Origin: Ferruginibacter sp.
GTDB taxonomy: Bacteria > Bacteroidota > Bacteroidia > Chitinophagales > Chitinophagaceae
Direction of reading: 5' to 3'
Length of the DNA stretch: 64,000 bases
NCBI GenBank assembly: GCA_013141115.1
Contig: JABFRP010000002.1
Span: forward strand, 1,848,647-1,912,646
Position 1 is the first letter of the stretch; each line of letters opens with the position of its first letter. Shown here in pieces: positions 19,386-32,098 of this stretch. Made by a program: the position numbers and the translations under genes. The notes beneath the pieces were generated by a model. It searched no databases, had not been told where the DNA came from, and was given only the letters and a program-made list of their open reading frames with translations.

Positions 19386-20561
19386 GTGAAGTTTATCCGC
19401 AATCATACAAGTATTTTATTTTTTACCGGTTTACTGGTAATGATAGTATTGCTTGCGGCATGTGGTACTTCAAAAAAAAATGCATCCATTCCATTGCAGT
19501 CTGCAAAAGAAGTGATGGCTGTAATTGATAAAGTAAATACCTATTGGCAAAAGGCTAATCCTGATCACGGCAGGGCATTTTGGGATAATGCCGCTTACCA
19601 TACCGGTAATATGGAAGTGTATGGTTTAACCAATAACGGGGAGTATAAAAAATATTCGGAAGCATGGGCTCAAAAAAATAATTGGATGGGAGCAACCAGT
19701 AACAACAAAGCCGAATGGAAATATAACTATGGCGAAAAGCCGGAGTATGTATTATTTGGCGACTGGCAAATTTGTTTTCAAACTTATATTGATCTGTACA
19801 ATGTACAACCCGATGAAAAAAAAGTGGCCCGGGCTAAAGAAGTGATGGGGTATGAAATAAGCACTACAGAAAATAAATATTGGTGGTGGGCAGATGGGTT
19901 GTATATGGTAATGCCGGTGATGACCAAAATGTTTAAGCTTACCGGCGAAAAAAAATACTTAGATAAGTTATATGAGTATTACAACTATGCCAATAGTATT
20001 ATGTACGACAGTACAGAAAAAATTTATTATCGTGATGCTAAATATGTTTATCCTAAACATAAAACAAGCAACGGAAAAAAAGATTTTTGGGCCAGGGGTA
20101 ATGGTTGGGTGTTTGCAGCATTGGCAAAAGTTTTAAAAGATTTGCCAAAAGACGATACACACCGTAACGAATACATTGCCAAATTTAAAGGCATGGCCCA
20201 AACATTAAAAAATTATCAGCAGGCTGATGGGCATTGGACAAGAAGTATTATGGATACCGCACAATCTCCGGGGTATGAAACCAGTGGTACTGCTTTTTTT
20301 ACCTACGCTTTTCTTTGGGGCATTAACAATGGTTATCTGGATAGAAAAGAATTTTTGCCTATAGCTGATAAAGGCTGGCAGTATTTAGTGAACATAGCTA
20401 TGCAGCTGGATGGAAAAATTGGTTATGTACAACCCATTGGCGAAAGAGCAATTCCCGGCCAGGTGGTAGATAAAAACTCCACCGCCAATTTTGGTGTGGG
20501 TGCTTTTTTACTGGCGGCATGCGAAAGGTACCGATTTATGGAACAAAAGATTAAAAAATGA
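19386..20561 (+). CDS. GH105-type unsaturated rhamnogalacturonyl/glucuronyl hydrolase lipoprotein
   Basis: The GTG at 19386 starts a lipoprotein signal ending at C26 (LLAAC). The (alpha/alpha)6-barrel motifs of GH88/GH105 are visible: WWWADGLYMVMP with the likely catalytic aspartate, WARGNGWVFAAL, and a C-terminal GVGAFLLAACE segment. These enzymes remove 4,5-unsaturated uronic acids from the ends of oligosaccharides made by lyases. The 391-residue length fits GH105. The gene overlaps galK by four bases, tying uronate trimming to galactose use, as expected for rhamnogalacturonan or glucuronidated arabinogalactan substrates. Confidence 0.85.
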   Translation: MKFIRNHTSILFFTGLLVMIVLLAACGTSKKNASIPLQSAKEVMAVIDKVNTYWQKANPDHGRAFWDNAAYHTGNMEVYGLTNNGEYKKYSEAWAQKNNWMGATSNNKAEWKYNYGEKPEYVLFGDWQICFQTYIDLYNVQPDEKKVARAKEVMGYEISTTENKYWWWADGLYMVMPVMTKMFKLTGEKKYLDKLYEYYNYANSIMYDSTEKIYYRDAKYVYPKHKTSNGKKDFWARGNGWVFAALAKVLKDLPKDDTHRNEYIAKFKGMAQTLKNYQQADGHWTRSIMDTAQSPGYETSGTAFFTYAFLWGINNGYLDRKEFLPIADKGWQYLVNIAMQLDGKIGYVQPIGERAIPGQVVDKNSTANFGVGAFLLAACERYRFMEQKIKK

Positions 20562-21742
20562 AACTGCATGAAAAAAATATAACAATAGATTTTTGTGAAA
20601 TATTCAACACTGTTGAAAAACCACTTATTGTTCGTTCGCCGGGCAGGGTAAATATTATTGGCGAGCATACCGATTATAATGATGGCTTTGTACTACCGGC
20701 GGCCATTGATAAAGCTGCTTATGTTGCAGTAAGTAAACGAAATGATAATATCATTTCATTATACGCCAACGAGTTTAACCAGCATCACCAAACCACGTTA
20801 AATGAAATAAATAAAACGGATAAACACTGGCCCAATTATATTTTAGGTATTGTGGATCAGTTACAAAAACTGCATATGCCATTGGCTGGATTTAATTTAC
20901 TGGTAGATGCGGATATACCCATCGGCGCAGGATTATCATCATCTGCAGCATTGGAATGTGCTACGGTATTTGCATTAAATGAATTATTTGCACTGCAGCT
21001 TACCAAAGCAGAAATGGCACATCTGGCACAACATGCCGAGCATGAATTTGCCGGTGTTAACTGCGGTGTGATGGATATGTTTGCTTCCCTGTTTGGCAAA
21101 AAAGATCATGTAATTAATCTGGATTGCCGCAGCCTTTTGTATGAGTATGTGCCTTTAAATTTACATGGCTACAAGATACTCTTACTAAATACTAACGTTA
21201 AACACCAGCTTTCTTCATCCGAATACAATACCCGCCGCAAACAATGTGAGCAAGGCGTGGCATGGGTAAAAGAACAGGTGCCTGCAGTAATAGCATTACG
21301 GGATGTTACTATTGCTATGCTTGATAAATATGTTTTACCCAAAGATGCCTTGATATACCAGCGCTGTAAATATGTGGTGGATGAAAATAACAGGTTGTTG
21401 CAGGCTTGCAACGATTTAAAAAAAGGTGATATCACTTCTCTTGGTAAAAAAATGTTTGCCACACATGATGGGCTTAGTAAACAATACGAAGTGAGTTGTA
21501 AAGAACTTGATTTTTTAGTAGACCATGTTAGAAATAATAAAGCAGTATTGGGCGCAAGAATGATGGGTGGTGGCTTTGGTGGCTGCACCATAAATTTGGT
21601 AAAAGAAACGGAGATCAATAAACTGATAGCAGCAATAAAACCGGCTTATGAAACAGCAACAGGGTTGCAGCTTACGTATTATATAGCTTCTATTGAAGAG
21701 GGTACCGGAATAGTTGCACAAAAAAATTACGTTCATGTTTAA
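20558..21742 (+). CDS. galK: Galactokinase
   Basis: The product phosphorylates galactose at C1 with ATP. All three GHMP-kinase motifs are clear: the galactose-binding signature RSPGRVNIIGEHTDYNDG near the N-terminus, the ATP-binding PIGAGLSSSAALE, and the C-terminal GARMMGGGFGGCTI. Length (394 residues) is normal and the protein is cytoplasmic. The start overlaps the GH105 stop (ATGA) and the stop overlaps galT by eight bases, so translation is coupled. Its presence within the polysaccharide locus shows that galactose is a main product of the locus. Confidence 0.97.
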   Translation: MKLHEKNITIDFCEIFNTVEKPLIVRSPGRVNIIGEHTDYNDGFVLPAAIDKAAYVAVSKRNDNIISLYANEFNQHHQTTLNEINKTDKHWPNYILGIVDQLQKLHMPLAGFNLLVDADIPIGAGLSSSAALECATVFALNELFALQLTKAEMAHLAQHAEHEFAGVNCGVMDMFASLFGKKDHVINLDCRSLLYEYVPLNLHGYKILLLNTNVKHQLSSSEYNTRRKQCEQGVAWVKEQVPAVIALRDVTIAMLDKYVLPKDALIYQRCKYVVDENNRLLQACNDLKKGDITSLGKKMFATHDGLSKQYEVSCKELDFLVDHVRNNKAVLGARMMGGGFGGCTINLVKETEINKLIAAIKPAYETATGLQLTYYIASIEEGTGIVAQKNYVHV

Positions 21743-22781
21743 CCTTAAAGAACATTCACACACAAGGTATAATTTACTTACCGGCGATTGGATATTGGTA
21801 TCGCCGCACCGCACTAAACGGCCCTGGCAAGGGAAAGTAGAAACTGTGCCAGATGATAACCGGCCATCCTACGATCCTGCATGTTACTTATGCCCCGGAA
21901 ATACAAGAGCAGACGGCAGCATTAATCCTGTATACAATGATTCATTTGTTTTTACCAACGATTTTGCATCACTTCTTCCGGATACACCGGCAGGTGTAGT
22001 TGATATCAACGGATTATTAAAAGCAAACAGTGTAAAAGGTATTTGCCGTGTAATTAGTTTTTCTCCCAACCACAGTTTAACACTTCCGCTGTTATCTGTA
22101 GAGGCAATTAAAAAAGTTATCGATCTCTGGTGTGCGGAGTTTGAAAATATTGCTTTGGATAAAACAATAAAACATATCCAGATATTTGAAAACAAAGGCG
22201 AGATAATGGGTTGTTCCAATCCGCATCCGCACGGACAAATATGGGCACAAAATTCCATTCCGTTAGAAGTAGCAAAAGAAACCACCCAGCAGCAAAATTA
22301 TTTTCAGCAGCATGGCCGAAGCCTTTTATCAGATTATATACAACTGGAATTAGAACAACAGGAAAGGATAGTGTTAGAAAATAAACACTTTGTTGCCTTG
22401 GTGCCATTTTGGGCAGTATGGCCTTACGAAACCATGATAGTAAGTAAGCGCCATGTACAATATATGCATCAGCTTACTGATGAAGAGCGAATGGCTTATG
22501 CAGATATTATGAAACGCTTAACTGCCAAATACGATAATCTTTTTAATGTGTCGTTTCCTTATTCAGCAGGTGTACACCAGGCACCGGTAAACGATGGCAA
22601 TTATCCGGGATGGCATTTGCACATGCATTTTTATCCACCTTTACTTCGCTCGGCAACAGTAAAAAAATTTATGGTGGGGTACGAAATGCTGGCTAATCCG
22701 CAAAGAGATATTACTGCAGAGTGGGCAGCAGAAAAACTGCGGGGGTTAAGCGAAGTGCATTATAAAGAAAGCATAAAATAG
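21735..22781 (+). CDS. galT: Galactose-1-phosphate uridylyltransferase
   Basis: The enzyme swaps UMP from UDP-glucose onto galactose-1-phosphate in the Leloir pathway. A CYLCPGNT zinc-type motif near the N-terminus and the active-site NPHPHGQIW motif are both present, and the C-terminal domain carries GWHLHMHFYPP. ATG 21735 is chosen over the in-frame TTG 21 bases upstream because it gives the usual N-terminus and an eight-base overlap with galK. A strong terminator follows. galE is not in the window. Confidence 0.97.
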   Translation: MFNLKEHSHTRYNLLTGDWILVSPHRTKRPWQGKVETVPDDNRPSYDPACYLCPGNTRADGSINPVYNDSFVFTNDFASLLPDTPAGVVDINGLLKANSVKGICRVISFSPNHSLTLPLLSVEAIKKVIDLWCAEFENIALDKTIKHIQIFENKGEIMGCSNPHPHGQIWAQNSIPLEVAKETTQQQNYFQQHGRSLLSDYIQLELEQQERIVLENKHFVALVPFWAVWPYETMIVSKRHVQYMHQLTDEERMAYADIMKRLTAKYDNLFNVSFPYSAGVHQAPVNDGNYPGWHLHMHFYPPLLRSATVKKFMVGYEMLANPQRDITAEWAAEKLRGLSEVHYKESIK

Positions 22782-22818
22782 TTTTTTCATATAGCAAACA
22801 ATAGCAGTTGTTTAACTA

Positions 22819-22842
22819 CCCGCTGTTTCTACAGCGGGTTTT
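22819..22842 (+). terminator. Rho-independent terminator after galT
   Basis: A perfect 8-bp stem (CCCGCTGT / ACAGCGGG) with a TTCT loop, extendable by one A-T pair, is followed by TTTT. It lies 38 bases after the galT stop and separates the SusCD-GH105-galKT unit from the hydrolase genes, which must then have their own promoter in 22843-22888; no clear promoter motif is visible there. Confidence 0.85.
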
Positions 22843-22888
22843 AAAACAACTTAGCACAAAAGAATGAGCAAGATGTAAATCAAAAAGA

Positions 22889-23947
22889 ATGAAAAATGTA
22901 TTTGCAATAACAGGATTATCATTGGCATTACTAACTGGCTGTGGCCAGCATTTTGTTGCACAGCAAAGTACTGTGGAAGAAGGAACAGTAAAAAAAAATA
23001 CCGATAGCAGTAAAATATCTCCCGGTAAAATTTGGCTGGATGATAATGGTGAAGTGATCAATGCACATGGCGGCGGAGTAATATTTCAGCAAGGCAAATA
23101 CTATTGGTTTGGGGAAAAACGGGGTCGCTTTGCTTCGGAAGGAGTGAATGTGTATTCATCTTCTGATTTGTACAACTGGAAGCTGGAAGCAATGGCACTA
23201 TCGCAGGATAAAAATGATACATTAAGTGATATTGCAAGGGGCTGCGTAATGGAACGGCCCAAAGTGTTGTACAATGAAAAGACTAAAAAGTTTGTATTGT
23301 GGTTTCACCTGGAGTTAAGGGGCAAAGGATACAGTGCCGCAAGAGCAGCTGTGGCAGTAAGTGATAATGTAACCGGCCCGTATAAATATATCAGCAGCTT
23401 CAGGCCCAACGGAAATATGAGCCGTGATATGACGCTGTATAAAGATGATAATGGTGATGCTTATATTATTTATTCTTCCAGGGAAAATTATGATCTGCGG
23501 ATAGCAAAACTCACTGACGATTTTTTATCTGTTACCACAGCAGATACCATGTTATTCAGCAATCATAGAGAAGCACCGGCAATTTTTAAATACAACAATA
23601 TTTATCACCTCATCACCAGCGGCTGCACCGGTTGGAAATCTAACAAAGCAACACTGCATACCGCTACCAATCTTTTTGGCCCATGGACGGAATCAAAAAT
23701 TAATCCCATGAGCGGCCCTCAGGCTGATATTACTTTCGACGGGCAATCCACTTTTGTATTACCCGTTGCAGGAAAAAAAGATCAATTTATTTTTTTAGCA
23801 GATAAATGGAATCCCGGTAATTTAAAAGATAGCCGTTACCTGTGGTTACCCATACAATTTAAGAATGAAACGCCTGTTGTGGAATGGATGGATGAATGGC
23901 GGCTGGGTTGGTTTGAAAATAATTTAAAGAAAGGAAATAATAATTAA
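22889..23947 (+). CDS. GH43 lipoprotein, exo-beta-1,3-galactanase-like
   Basis: A lipoprotein signal ends at C18 (LLTGC). The five-bladed propeller shows INAHGGGVIF, YYWFGEKRG, a VMERPKVLYN segment, HREAPAIF with the probable catalytic acid glutamate, and a DGQS motif late in the domain. This pattern is that of the GH43 branch containing exo-beta-1,3-galactanases (GH43_24 and relatives), which release galactose or branched disaccharides from the arabinogalactan backbone and which may use a glutamine rather than an aspartate as base. The subfamily call is from memory of motifs. It is the first gene after the terminator. Confidence 0.75.
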   Translation: MKNVFAITGLSLALLTGCGQHFVAQQSTVEEGTVKKNTDSSKISPGKIWLDDNGEVINAHGGGVIFQQGKYYWFGEKRGRFASEGVNVYSSSDLYNWKLEAMALSQDKNDTLSDIARGCVMERPKVLYNEKTKKFVLWFHLELRGKGYSAARAAVAVSDNVTGPYKYISSFRPNGNMSRDMTLYKDDNGDAYIIYSSRENYDLRIAKLTDDFLSVTTADTMLFSNHREAPAIFKYNNIYHLITSGCTGWKSNKATLHTATNLFGPWTESKINPMSGPQADITFDGQSTFVLPVAGKKDQFIFLADKWNPGNLKDSRYLWLPIQFKNETPVVEWMDEWRLGWFENNLKKGNNN

Positions 23948-23960
23948 GTCAACTTTATAA

Positions 23961-27107
<3,147 letters not shown>

Positions 27108-27115
27108 TAAACCAA

Positions 27116-27970
27116 TTGAAAAACCGGATTTTTAAAATTGCCATTGCAGCGTTGTTGCTTGCAGCATGTAATCATCATGTTGCAGGTAACAAATCTGTTG
27201 AAAAAAATACCGAGGGATATACATTGGTATGGGCAGATGAATTTAATACAAATGGGCAACCTGATTCCACCAACTGGAATTACGAATATGGTTTTGTACG
27301 CAACGAAGAATTACAATGGTACCAACCAGAAAATGCAACCTGCGAAAAAGGTATATTGGTTATTGAAGCAAAAAAGGAAGACAAACCTAATCCACGTTAT
27401 ATTGCCGGAAGCAACGACTGGAGAAAAAAAAGGCCTACAATAAATTATAGTGCCGCCTGCTTAATTACAAGAGGCAAACAACAATGGCTTTACGGCCGTT
27501 TTGAAATGCGTGCAAGAATTGATATCAGCAACGGCATCTGGCCTGCATGGTGGACGTTGGGAATAGATAAAGGCTGGCCCGGTAATGGAGAGATTGACAT
27601 TATGGAATATTATCGTGGAAAATTATTGGCCAATATTGCCTGCCTGGGTAACAACCGCAAAGCGGAATGGTACAGTAAAACCTTTCCGGTAGATTCAATG
27701 GGCGGTACCAAATGGGCTGATCAGTTTCATGTATGGCGAATGGACTGGACTTCAGATTTTATTGCGCTGTATTGTGATGATCAGTTACTGAATAAGGTTG
27801 ATATGGCACTGTTGAATAATAAAGATGGCAGCAACTTTAATCCATTTAAGCAACCGCATTATATGTTGCTTAATTTAGCCATTGGCGGACAGAATGGCGG
27901 TGACCCATCTCAAACCATTTTTCCAAAAAAGTTTGAAGTGGATTATGTAAGAGTGTATCAGAAAAAGTAA
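27116..27970 (+). CDS. GH16 endo-beta-glucanase/galactanase-type lipoprotein
   Basis: TTG 27116 starts a lipoprotein signal ending at C18 (LLLAAC). The jelly-roll domain carries the GH16 catalytic motif GEIDIMEYY with E159, D161 and E164. Most relatives with this motif are beta-1,3-glucanases, but GH16 also includes endo-beta-1,3-galactanases. In this arabinogalactan-type locus an endo-acting galactanase would fit, cutting the backbone at the cell surface before uptake. Substrate cannot be read from the sequence alone. Confidence 0.85.
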   Translation: MKNRIFKIAIAALLLAACNHHVAGNKSVEKNTEGYTLVWADEFNTNGQPDSTNWNYEYGFVRNEELQWYQPENATCEKGILVIEAKKEDKPNPRYIAGSNDWRKKRPTINYSAACLITRGKQQWLYGRFEMRARIDISNGIWPAWWTLGIDKGWPGNGEIDIMEYYRGKLLANIACLGNNRKAEWYSKTFPVDSMGGTKWADQFHVWRMDWTSDFIALYCDDQLLNKVDMALLNNKDGSNFNPFKQPHYMLLNLAIGGQNGGDPSQTIFPKKFEVDYVRVYQKK

Positions 27971-28051
27971 AATCAGTTGCAGAAGGTTAGTTTTTAAAAG
28001 CACTTTTCAAACTGTAATATTATTGTTCAATCATCTTTACCTATAAGAAAT

Positions 28052-29881
28052 ATGAAAAATAAAATTTTAGTGTTGTTCTTTCTGTGTATGCTCATCAGCA
28101 AACATAATTGGGCGCAGCAGAAACACAGTTTTGCTTTAGGCGATTCAGTTTTTTTACTGAATGGCAAACCTTTTCTGATGATCTCCGGTGAAATGCATTA
28201 TCCGCGGGTGCCCCGTGAAGCCTGGAGGCAACGCATGAAAATGGCAAAGGCAATGGGATTAAACACCATTGGCACTTATGTGTTCTGGAATTTGCACGAG
28301 CCACAGAAAGGCGTATATGATTTTAAGGGCAACAATGATATTGCAGCCTTTGTAAAAATTGCACAGGAAGAAGGATTATGGGTGGTACTCCGTCCCAGTC
28401 CTTATGTATGTGCAGAATGGGAATTTGGCGGTTATCCTTACTGGTTACAGAATGAAAAGGGGTTGATCGTTCGCAGTAAAGAACCCTCGTACACAAAAGC
28501 TTACCGTAATTATTTAATGGCAGTAGGAAAGCAACTGGCTCCTTTGCAGATCAATCGTGGTGGAAATATTTTAATGGTGCAGATTGAAAATGAATATGGC
28601 TCTTATGGAAATGATAAAGAATACCTGGCATTGAATAAGCAGCTGTTTATTGAAGCAGGATTTGACGGGTTGCTTTATACTTGCGATCCTGCAAGAGATG
28701 TTGCCAACGGATCGTTACAGGGGCTAATGCCTGCGGTGAATGGTATTGATAAACCGGCACAAGTAAAAAAGATCGTTCGTGATAATTATAATGGTAAAGG
28801 GCCTTTTTATATTGCTGAATGGTATCCTGCCTGGTTCGACTGGTGGGGAACCAAACATCATACAGTAAATGCCAAGCAATATGCTGATCGTTTAGATACT
28901 GTGCTGGCTGCTGGTATTTCCATTAACCTGTACATGTTTCATGGTGGTACAACAAGAGGTTTTATGAATGGCGCCAACTTTAATGATAAAAATCCTTACG
29001 AACCGCAGATCAGCAGTTATGATTATGATGCACCATTAGATGAAGCAGGCAATGCCACTGAAAAATTTATGTTGTTCAGAAAAGCAATTCAGCATAGTCT
29101 TCCTGCTAACACTGTTTTACCTGAAGTTCCTGCAAAGAAGAAAGCGATAAGTATCAATACTATTCAGTTTACAGAGGCTGGCTCAGTATTTTCTGTTTTG
29201 CCAAAAGCCATCAGCAACAAAATACCCTTAACGTTTGAAGAGTTGAAACAGCCTTATGGTTATGTATTGTACAGAAGTACCATTAATGCTCATGAGAAAA
29301 CAGTACTTAAAATAAAAGGTTTAAGAGATTATGCTGTTGTAATGCTGAATGGAAAATTTGTTGGTACACTCGACAGACGTTTATACCAGGATAGTTTACT
29401 GATCGATGCTTCTTCTAAAACACAAACACTGGATATACTGGTTGAAAACATGGGAAGAATTAATTTTGGGCCATACCTGCTGAAGAATACAAAAGGAATT
29501 GTTGAAGGCGTTGAGCTGAATGGTAAGACTGTTGAAAACTGGCAGATGTTTGGTTTGCCATTTGATGCACCGGGTAAAATAAAGTTAACTGCAACAGCTA
29601 AACTTGCAGATGGTATTCCTGCTATTAAGAAAGGTATTTTCAATTTGAAAGAAACAGGCGACACTTATCTTGATTTAAGTACATGGGGTAAAGGTGTTAT
29701 TTGGGTAAACGGATACAATCTTGGAAAGTACTGGAATGTTGGTCCGCAGCAAACAGTGTATGTTCCTAAAGAATGGTTGAAAACAGGTAAAAATGAAATC
29801 ATCATTTTTGAATTATTAAAGCCATTGGAAAATAAATTAAATGGTCTTTCGCAACCAATACTGGATAAATTGCAGCAATAA
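28052..29881 (+). CDS. GH35 beta-galactosidase, secreted
   Basis: After a signal peptide (ending HNWA) the TIM barrel shows the GH35 motifs: SGEMHYPRVP, YVFWNLHEP, the acid/base glutamate near E181 (VQIENEYG) and the nucleophile near E256 (IAEWYPAW). Beta-sandwich domains follow, including WVNGYNLGKYW. Length of 609 residues is typical. It hydrolyses terminal beta-galactose, complementing the GH2 enzyme with a different linkage preference. An 81-base gap separates it from GH16 and shows no terminator. Confidence 0.93.
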   Translation: MKNKILVLFFLCMLISKHNWAQQKHSFALGDSVFLLNGKPFLMISGEMHYPRVPREAWRQRMKMAKAMGLNTIGTYVFWNLHEPQKGVYDFKGNNDIAAFVKIAQEEGLWVVLRPSPYVCAEWEFGGYPYWLQNEKGLIVRSKEPSYTKAYRNYLMAVGKQLAPLQINRGGNILMVQIENEYGSYGNDKEYLALNKQLFIEAGFDGLLYTCDPARDVANGSLQGLMPAVNGIDKPAQVKKIVRDNYNGKGPFYIAEWYPAWFDWWGTKHHTVNAKQYADRLDTVLAAGISINLYMFHGGTTRGFMNGANFNDKNPYEPQISSYDYDAPLDEAGNATEKFMLFRKAIQHSLPANTVLPEVPAKKKAISINTIQFTEAGSVFSVLPKAISNKIPLTFEELKQPYGYVLYRSTINAHEKTVLKIKGLRDYAVVMLNGKFVGTLDRRLYQDSLLIDASSKTQTLDILVENMGRINFGPYLLKNTKGIVEGVELNGKTVENWQMFGLPFDAPGKIKLTATAKLADGIPAIKKGIFNLKETGDTYLDLSTWGKGVIWVNGYNLGKYWNVGPQQTVYVPKEWLKTGKNEIIIFELLKPLENKLNGLSQPILDKLQQ

Positions 29882-29911
29882 TTGTAATGTTATATTTAAA
29901 GTTATAGAGTG

Positions 29912-32068
29912 ATGAGTAAAAAAATACTGTGGGTAAGCTTCCTGCTTTTTTTGGGACAAATAAATGTAATTGCACAGCAGCATAAAAAAAGTGTAGCTGA
30001 AAAGTACAGCAATTACCTGTTTACTTATTTTACCGGTAATACAAAAGCCGATGAGCAGATCCGTTTTGCTATCAGTAACGACGGATATAATTTTCGTGCA
30101 TTAAACGGTAATCAGCCGGTTATTCAATCTGCAGCAGTTAGCGAAACAGGCGGTGTAAGAGATCCGCACATTCTGCGTGGAGCTGATGGAAAAACATTTT
30201 ACATGGTGGTAACCGATATGGTTTCTGCATTGGGCTGGGATTCAAACCGGGCAATGGTATTACTTAAATCAACTGATCTTATCAACTGGACATCCACCAG
30301 CATCAATATTCAAAAACGTTTTGCAGGTAATGACAGTTTACTGCGTGTATGGGCACCCCAAACCATTTATGATGCAACGGCAAAAAAATACATGATCTAC
30401 TGGTCTATGAAGCATGGTAAAGGTAAAGACATCATTTATTATGCTTATGCCAATGCTGCGTTTACTGATCTGGAAACGGAACCCAAACAATTATTCTTCA
30501 GTCCAACAAATGGTTCCTGTATTGATGGCGATATTGTTTTTAAAGATGGTAAGTATCATTTGTTCTTTAAAACTGAAGGAGAAGGCGCAGGTATTAAAAT
30601 TGCTGTATCAGATAAATTAACAGAAGGCTATGTGTTGCAGGATAAATATGTGCAGCAAACCAAAGACCAGGTAGAAGGCGCCGGTGTATTTAAACTGAAT
30701 AATGGCGAAGGCTATATTTTGATGTACGATGTGTATACCAAAGGAAAGTATCAGTTCACCAAAACAAAAGACCTTAAAACATTTACTGTTATTGATCAGG
30801 ATGTAACTATGAATTTCCATCCACGTCATGGTACAGTGATACCGGTTACATCTGCAGAAGCAGAAAGACTAATTAAGAAATGGGGCAGTGTGGAGGATGC
30901 AATCAGTTCGGCTTCATCAAAGCAAATAAAAAAGATCAATACTAAAGTTGATACAGTAAATAAAACTGTTTATCTCTCCGTAAAACCTGGTACAAAGCTG
31001 AATGCATTTAATCCTTCGTTCATAATTTTTCCGGGTGTGCAGGTAAAGCCGAATGCTGTACAGGATTTCAGTAAAGGAGGAGTTAAGTACGCTGTTGCTA
31101 TTGCGGGACAAAAAGCACAGTCATGGAAAGTAGTTGCACAGGAAAATCATAACCCGGTGTTGGAAGGTTTTTATGCCGATCCGGATATTTTGTATTCTGA
31201 AAAAACAAAGAAGTATTATATCTATCCAACCAGTGATGGATTTAATAACTGGTCGGGCACTTATTTCAAAACATTTTCTTCGGCTGATTTAGTGAGCTGG
31301 AAAGATGAAGGCATTATCGTTGACCTGAACAAAGATGTAAGCTGGGCTAAACGCAATGCATGGGCGCCCTGTATTATTGAAAAAAAGATCAATGGCCAAT
31401 ACAAATACTTTTATTATTTCACTGCTGCCCAAAAAATAGGTGTGGCTGTTGCTGATGATCCGGCTGGTCCGTTTGTTGATATGGGCAAAGCATTGATCGA
31501 TCAAAAACCTGCAGGCATAAAAGGTGGACAGGAAATTGATCCCGAAGTATTTGCCGATCCGCAAACAGGAAAAACTTATTTGTATTGGGGTAACGGCTAT
31601 ATGGCTGTTGCTGAGTTGAACGATGATATGATTTCGCTGAAACAGGAAACGCTGAAAATAATTACACCAACAGATAAAACATTTCGTGAAGGAACAACAG
31701 TATTTTATCGAAATGGTCAGTATTATTTTATGTGGAGTGAAGATGATACAAGGAGTGAAAACTATCGTGTGCGTTACGGCATATCTTCATCACCCATTGG
31801 GCCAATCAGTATTGCTGCAAATAATTTAGTGATAGCAAAAGATACTGCAGCAGGAATTTATGGCACCGGACATAATTCTATTCTGCAAATTCCGGGTAAA
31901 GATGAATGGTATATTGTTTATCACCGTTTCAATTATCCTAATGGTATTAACATGGGCAGGGCCGCAGGTTTTAACCGTGAAGTATGTATTGATAAATTAG
32001 AGTTTAATGCAGATGGAAGTATTAAGAAAGTGCAGCCAACTCACAAAGGTATTGAACCCTTGAAATAA
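29912..32068 (+). CDS. Bimodular GH43 enzyme (two GH43 domains)
   Basis: ATG 29912 is chosen over the GTG just before it and gives a signal peptide ending NVIA. Two five-bladed propeller domains are visible. The first (about residues 40-310) has VRDPHILRG, IDGDIVF and VEGAGVF; the second (about 410-715) has YADPDILY, IDPEVFADP and REGTTVFY, giving a complete base-modulator-acid triad in each. A linker of beta-rich sequence lies between. Such enzymes are alpha-L-arabinofuranosidases or beta-xylosidases; both sites look active, which suggests two linkages handled by one protein. Side-chain arabinose removal is the likely role here. Confidence 0.85.
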   Translation: MSKKILWVSFLLFLGQINVIAQQHKKSVAEKYSNYLFTYFTGNTKADEQIRFAISNDGYNFRALNGNQPVIQSAAVSETGGVRDPHILRGADGKTFYMVVTDMVSALGWDSNRAMVLLKSTDLINWTSTSINIQKRFAGNDSLLRVWAPQTIYDATAKKYMIYWSMKHGKGKDIIYYAYANAAFTDLETEPKQLFFSPTNGSCIDGDIVFKDGKYHLFFKTEGEGAGIKIAVSDKLTEGYVLQDKYVQQTKDQVEGAGVFKLNNGEGYILMYDVYTKGKYQFTKTKDLKTFTVIDQDVTMNFHPRHGTVIPVTSAEAERLIKKWGSVEDAISSASSKQIKKINTKVDTVNKTVYLSVKPGTKLNAFNPSFIIFPGVQVKPNAVQDFSKGGVKYAVAIAGQKAQSWKVVAQENHNPVLEGFYADPDILYSEKTKKYYIYPTSDGFNNWSGTYFKTFSSADLVSWKDEGIIVDLNKDVSWAKRNAWAPCIIEKKINGQYKYFYYFTAAQKIGVAVADDPAGPFVDMGKALIDQKPAGIKGGQEIDPEVFADPQTGKTYLYWGNGYMAVAELNDDMISLKQETLKIITPTDKTFREGTTVFYRNGQYYFMWSEDDTRSENYRVRYGISSSPIGPISIAANNLVIAKDTAAGIYGTGHNSILQIPGKDEWYIVYHRFNYPNGINMGRAAGFNREVCIDKLEFNADGSIKKVQPTHKGIEPLK

Positions 32069-32098
32069 TTGCAGTAACAGGTTTTTAAAAAATGCTGT

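Noticed and set aside
21169..21618. 149-codon minus-strand frame inside galK
   Set aside because: Shadow of a well-conserved galactokinase; no independent features.
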